The position numbers were made by a program, and so were the translations under genes. 64,000 bases of DNA from Pedobacter sp. L105 (lineage in GTDB: Bacteria > Bacteroidota > Bacteroidia > Sphingobacteriales > Sphingobacteriaceae), in contig NZ_LMUP01000001.1 of assembly GCF_009765875.1 (NCBI RefSeq), positions 1 to 64,000 on the forward strand, written 5' to 3'. Numbering within the stretch: position 1 is the first letter of the stretch; every line of letters starts with the position of its first letter. The notes below the pieces were generated by a model. That model searched no databases. It was not told the origin of the DNA and saw nothing but the letters and a program-made list of their open reading frames with translations. Shown piece after piece: positions 1-7,302 of the stretch.

Positions 1-42
1 ATGGTACTGCGGTAACACGTGGGAGAGTAGGTCGGTGCCAAA
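1..42 (+). rRNA. rrf: 5S ribosomal RNA, 3' end only
   Basis: The first bases match the 3' part of the complete 5S gene at 1674-1784 exactly; identity runs 57 bases, slightly past the mature end. The rest of the gene lies left of the window, presumably at the end of a 16S-23S-5S operon. The mature 3' end is estimated. Confidence 0.9.
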
Positions 43-51
43 TCTTAAAGA

Positions 52-77
52 AAGCCTTTCAGGAAACTGAGAGGCTT
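52..77 (+). terminator. Rho-independent terminator after first 5S
   Basis: An 11-bp stem (AAGCCTTTCAG with CTGAGAGGCTT, one G-U pair) closes on a GAAA tetraloop and is followed by a short T-rich run. It sits about 10 nt after the 5S end and presumably ends the rRNA operon. Confidence 0.8.
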
Positions 78-180
78 TTCTGGTTTACAGTCTTTTTTTA
101 TTTACGATGAAATCAGTCGGGTCAGTTGATGTTTTGGGTGATAAAAGTTAGAGGAAGTAATTTAATGAACATACATGGGG

Positions 181-1443
181 CTATATCCTCTTCTTCAGTT
201 TAAGAAGGGTAACATAATTCTTGTCTTTTCTCTTTACTTCTATGATCACCTGTTTTCCATCCTCATCACTAAACATTTCTGTAAGCTCTGTTAGGGTATA
301 AGTCTGTGTTTTCTGGAAATTTAAACTAATAATTTCATCATCTGTTTCCAATCCGGCCTGCTCTGCCGGTGAATCCGGTTCTATTCTGCTAATAAAAAAG
401 TGCTCTTGTTTATCCTGCTTAGCATAGATCTCTATACCAGACATATCATGATTAAACTTATTCTTATAATTACTTGTTTTCTTTAAGTAGAGGGCGTTAT
501 GGCTATAATCGAATGTAACTAAAAAATGTTTGAGTACGTCAGCACCTAAACTTCCATTTCTTGTTTCTCCTTCCAATTCCGACCGTTGTGAATTAAATAT
601 TGGGAAGCCTGAAAGAATGTTTTCAAATGGAAAATTTCCAATTTGCATTGTGCTGATCCTGCCCATTTTACCTCGAATTTGACCATTGATGCCAACGCCT
701 AAATTCGCTGATATAGTAGTATCTGGTAAAGGAAAAGGTTGGTTGTTGATGGATTCCATCATTAAAGGATGACTCGAACCATTGTCTATCAGTAATTCAA
801 CGCTCGATTTTCCCTGTGTAGGGATATTCATTTCTGCCATGAAATAGGGTTTAGCATTAATGATCTCAATAGGTATTTTTGTACCTTTTCTTTTCACTTT
901 TGTATCAGGGTTGTAAATTGTGATCTTACAGGCGGTATAATTGACCTTCACCAGAAAGCTACTAAAGAAGTAATAACCAAGTATACCATGAATTTTCATT
1001 CCCAGGTAAGAAGACAAATCAAAAATATCAGTTTTAAAGATCGCTGTCGGCATATTTTTTATCGTAGATTTTCCAACTTTTACGGTGATATTCCTAGTTA
1101 AAACAGCTTCTATTTCATCAGACATGCTATAACCCTGTACTTTTATAGTTTTGCATTTTCCGCAGTTAAGCGCACTTAAAAAGGTAGTGTCTGTAATGAT
1201 CATCTGGGCTACACCAGTATCCAAAAGGAAATTATAAGGACCTTTATTATTGATAAAAACAGGTATTACGATTAAATTCCTGATTTTAATAAAATCAATC
1301 GACTGCTTTTGGCACCTGCCATCAAATTCAAATTTTTGGGCATACAACGGACTGGAAAGACAGATGATTGAGATCCATAGTCCCGAAACGATTAATGTTA
1401 AATTTAATCGTATGCTTTCCCCAATTGGCCAGCGAATGCTCAT
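181..1443 (-). CDS. Secreted retropepsin-like aspartyl protease with PDZ domain
   Basis: A 420-residue exported protein. Residues 12-36 form a hydrophobic signal segment ending in YAQ. A retropepsin-type active site is visible as LLDTG (Asp75-Thr-Gly77), and a second, pseudo-repeat motif reads LLIDNG (Asp220-Asn-Gly222), so the protein looks like two fused half-proteases in one chain. The C-terminal part (about 335-415) resembles a PDZ domain, with the GLETDDEI stretch typical of its ligand groove. Bacteroidetes carry many such aspartyl protease-PDZ proteins of unknown substrate; they act in the periplasm or at the cell surface. The gene stands alone on the minus strand between two 5S genes. 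The Asn in place of Thr in the second motif may weaken that half-site. Function beyond peptidase family is inferred. Confidence 0.8.
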   Translation of the reverse strand: MSIRWPIGESIRLNLTLIVSGLWISIICLSSPLYAQKFEFDGRCQKQSIDFIKIRNLIVIPVFINNKGPYNFLLDTGVAQMIITDTTFLSALNCGKCKTIKVQGYSMSDEIEAVLTRNITVKVGKSTIKNMPTAIFKTDIFDLSSYLGMKIHGILGYYFFSSFLVKVNYTACKITIYNPDTKVKRKGTKIPIEIINAKPYFMAEMNIPTQGKSSVELLIDNGSSHPLMMESINNQPFPLPDTTISANLGVGINGQIRGKMGRISTMQIGNFPFENILSGFPIFNSQRSELEGETRNGSLGADVLKHFLVTFDYSHNALYLKKTSNYKNKFNHDMSGIEIYAKQDKQEHFFISRIEPDSPAEQAGLETDDEIISLNFQKTQTYTLTELTEMFSDEDGKQVIIEVKRKDKNYVTLLKLKKRI

Positions 1444-1612
1444 GATCAGAAGTATATACTCAGTTACTCTTATGGCTGCGATAAGGCAGTTAATTGTAAT
1501 TAAGACTGGAAGAATATTTGGTTAGGTTTCTTGTATGAAGATACGAAAATTGCAGCATAAGAGGCGAATTTGGTATATATAATTTATGTAGTAATGATAT
1601 CGTTTTTTTTAC

Positions 1613-1620
1613 TATCTTTG
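1613..1620 (+). promoter_or_regulatory. Bacteroidetes -7 element (TATCTTTG) for the lone 5S gene
   Basis: TATCTTTG matches the TAnnTTTG consensus of the Bacteroidetes primary sigma factor and lies about 54 bases before the 5S start. No clear -33 element is visible. It suggests the second 5S gene is transcribed independently. Confidence 0.45.
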
Positions 1621-1673
1621 GGCATCAATAAGACATTAAGTGTTTTATACAATTGTATAAACATTCAAAATAT

Positions 1674-1784
<111 letters not shown>

Positions 1785-1793
1785 TCTTAAAGA

Positions 1794-1819
1794 AAGCCTG
1801 TAGTGAAAACTGCAGGCTT
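1794..1819 (+). terminator. Rho-independent terminator after second 5S
   Basis: An 11-bp stem (AAGCCTGTAGT with ACTGCAGGCTT, one G-U) with a GAAA loop and a TTCTT tail. It has the same architecture as the terminator at 52-77 but different stem bases, so the two 5S units diverged after the first few shared flanking bases. Confidence 0.8.
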
Positions 1820-2170
1820 TTCTTGTATTTGCGCGTAACTTGTGCAGCGACTGTCAATAAAACAAACATCTTAACCTGATCCATTATTACGCGGTGATAG
1901 ATCAATAATATTGTCTTATTTAAAAAAAATAGTTCTTTTATATTTAATTAAATATTTTCATATTGCGTCAGTTCATAAACGACTTGAAGTAAAATATATA
2001 TCTCTTAAAACTATAAACTCAATTAGAATAACTTTTCAATTTTATTAATAAAATGAAAATTGGATTGTTAAATGCATATTTTAGATTTCGAATTTTTGAT
2101 GCAAAAATCTGGTCGATGGCATTTAAATAACTTATTTTAAAGGGTTAAGATATTGTATTCATCATAAGAA

Positions 2171-2304
2171 ATGAAAGAAAAAAGACAGTAATTCATGTTC
2201 AAGGAACCGAGATAACAGTTTTTAGACATCAGGAGAAGGATTTTATTTCTCTAACGGATATGGTTAAACGCTTTGATGGTGGCAGTGCTTTAATAAACAT
2301 ATAA
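2171..2304 (+). pseudogene. KilA-N domain fragment, frameshifted and truncated
   Basis: An ATG at 2171 opens MKEKR and hits a stop at 2189. The frame that starts at 2188 reads VIHVQGTEITVF, then EKDFISLTDMVKRF, and stops at 2302. Adding one A to the A run at 2178-2183 joins them as MKEKKTVIHVQGTEI, which is how KilA-N proteins of Bacteroidetes begin. Only the first 40 or so residues of the domain remain; the conserved DNA-binding part that normally follows is missing. KilA-N proteins are usually phage or mobile-island DNA-binding proteins, so this looks like a remnant of a past insertion. The match is from memory of family consensus, not a search. Confidence 0.6.
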
Positions 2305-2336
2305 TTTTATGGTGACCCGATCAATGTCCGGCTTTC

Positions 2337-2363
2337 TTTAAGGTCGAATTTGGCGACCTTAAA
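2337..2363 (+). terminator. Hairpin followed by T-rich tract
   Basis: A 10-bp perfect stem (TTTAAGGTCG with CGACCTTAAA) and 7-nt loop, followed by a T-rich stretch. It lies 32 nt after the KilA-N relic stop and may be that gene's former terminator. Confidence 0.55.
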
Positions 2364-2566
2364 ATTGTTTTTCTTTTTGTAAGAATAAAGATACTGTGTT
2401 TTGAAAAACGTCCATATTTTTTTATCTGTTCCTGAAGTACTAATTTTTAATACTATATAGTTCAATCAGATCATAGGATCCACCATTCGGGGGTATTTGG
2501 TTATTTGTTGAATATGACCTATATGTAAACAATTATAATTTGGCTGTATACTAAAAAGAATATCGC

Positions 2567-2574
2567 TAATTTTG
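2567..2574 (+). promoter_or_regulatory. -7 element (TAATTTTG) upstream of the first GAPDH gene
   Basis: Exact match to TAnnTTTG. A TTG codon that could extend the coding frame (2572) lies inside this element, which argues that translation starts at the ATG at 2593 instead. Confidence 0.55.
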
Positions 2575-2592
2575 CACCCTGAAATTGATAAA

Positions 2593-3585
2593 ATGAAATT
2601 AGCCATCAATGGTTTTGGTAGGATAGGACGCATATTTTTGCGTGCGGCGCTGGAAAAGAACATCAATGTTGTCGCAATAAATGATTTAGGTGATCCGGCT
2701 ACACTGGCGCACCTGTTCAAGTATGATACGGTACACAGAGGGTTTAAGGGAGAGGTGAGTTCCGATAAAGATGCACTGATCATTAACGGTAAGAGAATCT
2801 TAATTTTTAATGAAGCTCAGCCACAGCTTTTACCATGGGCAAAACTGGGGATCGACCTGGTTTTAGAATCTACAGGTAAATTTACTACCAGAAAAGGTGC
2901 AGGTTTACATCTGGAAGCAGGCGCAAAACAGGTACTGATCTCTGCTCCGGCAGATAAGGATATCCCTATGTTTATTCTAGGCGTGAATGATGATAGCATA
3001 GATTTAAATGCAACCATTCTTTCCAACGCTTCCTGTACCACCAATAATGTGGCACCAATGGTAAAGATACTGGACGATCACTGGGGAATTCTGGATGGAT
3101 ATATCACTACCGTACATTCCATGACGGGTGATCAGAATTTGCATGATGCACCGCATAAAGATCTGCGCAGGGCAAGAGCTGCTTCGGCATCAATTATTCC
3201 TACCAGCACAGGAGCAGCCAAGGCAATTACCAATATTTTTCCTCACCTGCAAGGTAAACTGGGGGGGGCTGGTATTCGGGTACCTGTGCTAAACGGTTCC
3301 TTAACTGATTTTACCTGTATTCTGAAAAAGCCTGCTACTATAGCAGAAATTAATGAAGCTTTTAAATCTGCTGCTGCCAATGAGATGAAAGCCGTATTGG
3401 AATATACTGAAGATCCAATCGTTTCCGTTGATATCCTGGATAACCCGCATTCCTGTATTTTCGACTCGCAGCTTACTTCAATTGTAGGTGATCTGGTTAA
3501 AGTAGTAGGATGGTATGATAACGAATCCGGATACTCAGCAAGACTGGTTGATCTGGTGATAAAATTGCAGGAAAGAAATGATTAG
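2593..3585 (+). CDS. gap: Glyceraldehyde-3-phosphate dehydrogenase paralogue
   Basis: 330 residues, normal length for type I GAPDH. The N-terminal NAD-binding GFGRIGR motif, the active-site ASCTTN with Cys148, and the assisting His175 are present. Three positions differ from the canonical enzyme at 37508-38509: ASCTTNNVAP instead of [16 protein letters not shown] where many NAD-specific enzymes have DLPHKD, and WYDNESGY instead of WYDNEWGY. The Ala in the second motif is reminiscent of enzymes that accept NADP, so this copy may be a gluconeogenic or NADP-tolerant isoform; that is inference. The ATG at 2593 is chosen because it directly precedes KLAINGFGR and the longer frame overlaps the promoter. 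It overlaps the next gene by 8 nt and lies upstream of pgk, in keeping with a glycolysis/gluconeogenesis role. Confidence 0.9.
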   Translation: MKLAINGFGRIGRIFLRAALEKNINVVAINDLGDPATLAHLFKYDTVHRGFKGEVSSDKDALIINGKRILIFNEAQPQLLPWAKLGIDLVLESTGKFTTRKGAGLHLEAGAKQVLISAPADKDIPMFILGVNDDSIDLNATILSNASCTTNNVAPMVKILDDHWGILDGYITTVHSMTGDQNLHDAPHKDLRRARAASASIIPTSTGAAKAITNIFPHLQGKLGGAGIRVPVLNGSLTDFTCILKKPATIAEINEAFKSAAANEMKAVLEYTEDPIVSVDILDNPHSCIFDSQLTSIVGDLVKVVGWYDNESGYSARLVDLVIKLQERND

Positions 3586-4018
3586 AAGAATCTCTCAGCA
3601 GGAGACGTTCCCATTAAGAAGTGCGGAACTCAGAAACAATAAACCTTTTGACCAGTGTGTGCTGCCTACAGATAATACAGAAGGTATTTATCACCTCGGA
3701 TATTTTCTGGATGATCAGCTGGTTTGCATCGGAACTTTTTTTCCTGAAGATTATCCGGAACAGGGAACCGGAGGTTTTAGATTAAGAGGAATGGCCACGC
3801 TTTCCGCTTTTGCCGGAAAAGGTTATGGGGCAGCCCTGATAAATTTTGCAATTGATGAGCTTACATCGGTTCAGGCTTCTTATATTTGGTGCAACGCAAG
3901 AAAGGCTGCTGTTGGATTTTACAGCAAATTGGGGTTTGACATTATTTCCGGAGAGTTTGACGTTCCCGGAATAGGACCACATTTTGATATGCGCCGCCAA
4001 ATAGTAAAAAATAATTAA
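3578..4018 (+). CDS. GNAT-family N-acetyltransferase
   Basis: 146 residues. The acetyl-CoA-binding motif A region reads LSAFAGKGYGAALINFAI (about residues 74-91), followed by a short strand and the C-terminal YSKLGFD signature usual in GNAT enzymes. The substrate cannot be told. It begins inside the end of the upstream GAPDH gene (8-nt overlap), so the two are translationally linked, and pgk follows after 83 nt. A link to central carbon metabolism, such as acetylation of an enzyme or small metabolite, is only a guess from position. Confidence 0.8.
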   Translation: MIRRISQQETFPLRSAELRNNKPFDQCVLPTDNTEGIYHLGYFLDDQLVCIGTFFPEDYPEQGTGGFRLRGMATLSAFAGKGYGAALINFAIDELTSVQASYIWCNARKAAVGFYSKLGFDIISGEFDVPGIGPHFDMRRQIVKNN

Positions 4019-4101
4019 CCTATATAAACAGCGAATCCTTATCAATCCAGTTGGATGTTAATGGGGAAATGCTGTCTGTTTAAATTAAAATAATAGATAA
4101 G

Positions 4102-5295
4102 ATGAAAACAATTGACCAGTGTGATTTTAAAGACAAAAAAGCTTTAGTCAGGGTAGATTTTAATGTGCCTCTTGACAAAGATTTCAACATCACAGATGAT
4201 AAAAGGATGCGTGCAGCATTGCCTACAATCACTAAAATTTTAAATGATGGCGGATCTGTGATTTTAATGTCCCATTTAGGTCGACCTAAAGGTGGTCCGG
4301 AAGATAAATTCTCCCTGAAACACATTTTAGGTGATTTATCAAGAATGCTTGATCTGGAAGTGAAATTCGCAGATGACTGCATTGGTGCTGATGCTGCTGA
4401 AAAAGCAAAAAACCTGGAGCCAGGACAAGTATTGTTGCTTGAAAATCTTCGTTTTTACAAAGAAGAAGAAAAAGGCGATAAAGACTTTGCTGAAAAACTG
4501 TCTAAATTGGGTGATGTTTATGTAAACGATGCTTTTGGTACTGCTCACCGTGCACATGCTTCAACTTCTATTATTGCACAGTTCTTCCCGACTGAAAAAT
4601 ATTTCGGTTACCTGATGGCTGAAGAATTGAAAAATGCAGAGAAAATAAACCACCACGCTGAAAAACCTTTTACAGCAATTATGGGCGGTGCTAAAGTATC
4701 TGACAAGATCCTGTTGATTGAAAGCTTATTGGAAAAAGTAGATAACCTGATTATTGGTGGCGGTATGGCTTATACTTTCGCTAAAGCACAAGGTGGCGAA
4801 ATAGGTACTTCTTTGCTGGAAGCAGACAGAATGGAACTTTGCCTTCAGTTATTGGAAAAAGCAAAAGCTAAAGGTGTAAATATCTTATTACCAGTTGATA
4901 CAGTAATCGCTGATAAATTTGATAATGATGCACAAAAGAAAAATGTAGATTCAGGACAAATTCCGGCCGACTGGATGGGATTGGATATCGGCCCTAAATC
5001 TATTGCTCTTTTTGCTGAGGTGATCAAAACATCAAAAACCTTATTATGGAATGGTCCGATGGGCGTTTTTGAAATGGCTAATTTTGAGCAGGGAACACGT
5101 GCAATCGCTGATGCGGTAGTTGCTGCGACCAAAGAAAATGGTGCTTTTTCATTGATCGGTGGTGGTGATTCTGCGGCTGCAATCGCTAAATTTGGTCTGG
5201 AAGATGAAGTAAGTTACGTATCTACAGGCGGTGGTGCATTGTTAGAGTACATGGAAGGTAAAGAATTACCTGGTGTAAAAGCAATTAATGACTAG
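4102..5295 (+). CDS. pgk: Phosphoglycerate kinase
   Basis: 397 residues, the usual bacterial length. It interconverts 1,3-bisphosphoglycerate and ADP with 3-phosphoglycerate and ATP in the cytoplasm. The N-terminal substrate-binding VRVDFNVP (16-23), the SHLGRP loop, the [11 protein letters not shown] segment and the glycine-rich [10 protein letters not shown] nucleotide loop (about 350-359) are all present. It follows the GAPDH and GNAT genes, placing two consecutive lower-glycolysis steps together. A strong terminator at 5380-5404 ends the unit. Confidence 0.97.
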   Translation: MKTIDQCDFKDKKALVRVDFNVPLDKDFNITDDKRMRAALPTITKILNDGGSVILMSHLGRPKGGPEDKFSLKHILGDLSRMLDLEVKFADDCIGADAAEKAKNLEPGQVLLLENLRFYKEEEKGDKDFAEKLSKLGDVYVNDAFGTAHRAHASTSIIAQFFPTEKYFGYLMAEELKNAEKINHHAEKPFTAIMGGAKVSDKILLIESLLEKVDNLIIGGGMAYTFAKAQGGEIGTSLLEADRMELCLQLLEKAKAKGVNILLPVDTVIADKFDNDAQKKNVDSGQIPADWMGLDIGPKSIALFAEVIKTSKTLLWNGPMGVFEMANFEQGTRAIADAVVAATKENGAFSLIGGGDSAAAIAKFGLEDEVSYVSTGGGALLEYMEGKELPGVKAIND

Positions 5296-5379
5296 TTCTA
5301 TTTTTAGCTGTTCTTTAACCCAGATTATCAGGTAGTTGATGAATAGTATATCATAAAGGCGGATTTCCGCCAATTGAAG

Positions 5380-5404
5380 AGGCCGCTTTTTTAGCGGCCT
5401 TTTT
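5380..5404 (+). terminator. Rho-independent terminator after pgk
   Basis: An 8-bp GC-rich stem (AGGCCGCT with AGCGGCCT), TTTTT loop and TTTT tail. It separates pgk from the dcw cluster. Confidence 0.85.
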
Positions 5405-5409
5405 GCGTC

Positions 5410-5429
5410 TGGGGTGGGGAGAAATGGGG
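5410..5429 (+). promoter_or_regulatory. TGGGG repeats, candidate MraZ-binding box (distal)
   Basis: TGGGG occurs at 5410, 5415 and 5425. The last two are separated by exactly five bases, the geometry described for E. coli MraZ sites (TGGGN repeats with 5-nt spacers). It lies about 95-115 bases before mraZ. Binding is inferred from pattern only. Confidence 0.5.
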
Positions 5430-5454
5430 AATTTATTATGTTGAAAACTTTTTT

Positions 5455-5480
5455 GTGGTAGAATGTGGTAAAAAGTGGTA
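5455..5480 (+). promoter_or_regulatory. Three GTGGTA direct repeats, candidate MraZ operator
   Basis: GTGGTA starts at 5455, 5465 and 5475, an exact 10-bp period, so all three present the same face of the helix. Arrays of short direct repeats with 10-bp spacing just before mraZ are the known binding sites of the MraZ ring-shaped repressor. The array ends 43 bases before the mraZ start codon, which suggests autoregulation of the whole dcw cluster. Confidence 0.65.
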
Positions 5481-5482
5481 GA

Positions 5483-5520
5483 AGTATCTATTTTTACACT
5501 ACATAAAAAGTGTAGATACT
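5483..5520. repeat. Inverted repeat in the mraZ leader
   Basis: AGTATCTA (5483-5490) pairs with TAGATACT (5513-5520). Inside, two competing 6-bp pairings (TTTTTA/TAAAAA or TACACT/AGTGTA) are possible. The right arm ends 3 nt before the mraZ ATG, so the structure could affect translation or be part of the operator. Confidence 0.5.
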
Positions 5521-5523
5521 AAA

Positions 5524-5991
5524 ATGGTTCAACTGTTAGGAGAATTTGATTGTAAATTGGATACGAAAGGCCGCATGATGGTCCCGTCGAATCTTAAGAA
5601 ACAATTGCCAAACGTTGAGCAAGAGGGACTTGTGATAAACAGGGGTTTTGAAAAACACCTGGTGATCTACCCTAAAAAAGTATGGGAAGGAATAGTAGAG
5701 GAGCTCAGTAAGCTGAACCAGTACGAGAAAAAAACGAGAGAATTTATCAGATTTTTTACCCGTGGTGCAACAGAACTGACGCTTGATGCTTCCGGCCGGG
5801 TGAATTTACCTAAATCTTTACTGGAATTTGCCGGTATCGAAGGGGATGTAGTATTGGCTTGTCAGTTTGATAAAATTGAACTCTGGTCTAAAGCTGCATA
5901 TGATAGTTTATTGGACAGCGAGCCTGAAGATTTTGCAAATCTCGCTGAAGAAGTGATGGGAAATAAAAACAGGGGGGAAGATGGAAAGTAA
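5524..5991 (+). CDS. mraZ: Transcriptional regulator MraZ
   Basis: 155 residues made of two SpoVT/AbrB-like repeats, each with the DxKGR-type signature: DTKGRMMVPS (about 14-23) and DASGRVNLP (about 90-98). MraZ forms multimeric rings that bind direct repeats before the dcw cluster and repress it. It is the first gene of the cluster, preceded by two sets of candidate binding repeats (5410-5429 and 5455-5480), and overlaps rsmH by 11 nt. The C-terminal tail after the second repeat is acidic. Confidence 0.95.
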   Translation: MVQLLGEFDCKLDTKGRMMVPSNLKKQLPNVEQEGLVINRGFEKHLVIYPKKVWEGIVEELSKLNQYEKKTREFIRFFTRGATELTLDASGRVNLPKSLLEFAGIEGDVVLACQFDKIELWSKAAYDSLLDSEPEDFANLAEEVMGNKNRGEDGK

Positions 5992-6886
5992 TTATCATAT
6001 ACCAGTACTTTTAAAAGAATGTATCGACGGGTTGAATATCAAACCCGATGGGGTATATGTTGATGTTACTTTTGGTGGTGGCGGACATTCCAGGGAAATT
6101 CTTTCTAAACTGGGAAAAGATGGCGTTTTAATCGCTTTTGATCAGGATCCTGATGCACAAAGAAATAAGATCGATGATCCCCGCTTTTTATTTGTCGACC
6201 AGAATTTTACTTTCCTTAAAAACAACCTTCGTTTGTTAGGTTATAGACAGGTAGATGGGATACTGGCAGATCTGGGTGTCTCTTCACATCAGTTCAATGA
6301 GCCTGAAAGAGGTTTTTCTACAAGATTTGAATCTTCTTTGGATATGCGTATGGATAAACAGGGTAAGCTAACTGCTGCCGATGTTTTAAATACTTATACC
6401 GAAGATAAACTGCATAAAATATTCGGGATATATGGCGAGGTAAAAAATGCAAAGTCGCTGGCCAGGGCAGTAGTAACCTACCGTACCGGAAACCCTATTT
6501 TAACACTGGCCGATTTTAAAGCGGCAGCAGGTGCACATATTCCTAAAGGAAAAGAGAATAAATACATGGCCCAGGTTTTTCAGGCCCTGCGCATTGAAGT
6601 GAACGCAGAAATTGATGTGCTGGAAAGTTTCCTGCTGCAATCTGCGGAAGTGCTGCACACGGGCGGAAGACTGGTAGTAATGTCTTACCATTCGCTGGAA
6701 GACAGGCCGGTAAAGAATTTTATTGCCAAAGGCAAGATCAGGGGCGAAGCTGATAAAGATTTCTTCGGGAATACGGAAACACCTTTTAAAGTGATCACCC
6801 GCAAGGCTGTAATAGCCGATGAAGAAGAGCTGGAAAGAAACAGCAGGGCAAGAAGTGCAAAATTAAGGATTGGGGAGAAGTTATGA
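5981..6886 (+). CDS. rsmH: 16S rRNA (cytosine-1402-N4) methyltransferase RsmH
   Basis: 301 residues. It uses S-adenosylmethionine to methylate N4 of C1402 in the 16S rRNA decoding centre. The SAM-binding motif is DVTFGGGGHS (28-37), followed by the ADLGVSSHQ active-site segment and SYHSLEDRPVK near the C-terminus, which are RsmH hallmarks. It sits in its classical position between mraZ (11-nt overlap) and ftsL (4-nt overlap). Confidence 0.96.
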   Translation: MESNYHIPVLLKECIDGLNIKPDGVYVDVTFGGGGHSREILSKLGKDGVLIAFDQDPDAQRNKIDDPRFLFVDQNFTFLKNNLRLLGYRQVDGILADLGVSSHQFNEPERGFSTRFESSLDMRMDKQGKLTAADVLNTYTEDKLHKIFGIYGEVKNAKSLARAVVTYRTGNPILTLADFKAAAGAHIPKGKENKYMAQVFQALRIEVNAEIDVLESFLLQSAEVLHTGGRLVVMSYHSLEDRPVKNFIAKGKIRGEADKDFFGNTETPFKVITRKAVIADEEELERNSRARSAKLRIGEKL

Positions 6887-7302
6887 GTAACCAGTTCAGA
6901 GAAGAAATAGAAGAAGAAGAGGAGTTTCCTGAAGAGGAAATCCAGCTGAAAAAGCCTAAAAAGGAAAAAGTGTCTGTTAATGACAATCATTTTTTTAAAA
7001 AGCTTTTTACAGAAGGGGTAGTTTCCAAGGAAGCCGCTACGGCAATGATGCCTTTTCTTATTTTTTTATCGCTGTTGACGATGTTATACATCGGGAACAG
7101 CCATATGGCTGTGAAAAATATCAGGGATATTGATAAGCTGAATAAAGAAGTAAAAGAATTAAGCTGGGAATATAAGTCGCTCAAAGCCGACCTGATGTTC
7201 AAAAGCAAGTTAACGGAAGTAGCAAAAAAAGTAGATACACTGGGTATAAAGGAACTGACAGAACCCCCTAAAAAAATTGTCGTGAGCAATAATGAATATT
7301 AG
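6883..7302 (+). CDS. ftsL: FtsL-like septal membrane protein
   Basis: 139 residues with FtsL topology: a cytoplasmic N-terminus (1-50), one membrane helix (about 53-72) and a periplasmic coiled coil (about 78-115). FtsL joins FtsB and FtsQ to activate septal wall synthesis. Sequence similarity in this family is low, so the call rests on topology and on its place between rsmH and the division transpeptidase (overlaps of 4 and 11 nt). The first 20 residues are strikingly acidic, with a run of five Glu, followed by a Lys-rich patch, which is longer and more charged than in E. coli FtsL. Confidence 0.8.
   Translation: MSNQFREEIEEEEEFPEEEIQLKKPKKEKVSVNDNHFFKKLFTEGVVSKEAATAMMPFLIFLSLLTMLYIGNSHMAVKNIRDIDKLNKEVKELSWEYKSLKADLMFKSKLTEVAKKVDTLGIKELTEPPKKIVVSNNEY

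Larger units (their letters stand above)
1866..2566. other. AT-rich gene-poor region
   Basis: About 700 bases between the 5S terminator and the promoter of the GAPDH gene. It is strongly AT-rich and holds a 14-bp perfect palindrome TTTTATTAATAAAA near 2040-2053, a broken KilA-N reading frame (2171-2304) and a terminator-like hairpin (2337-2363). No intact gene was seen. Confidence 0.6.
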
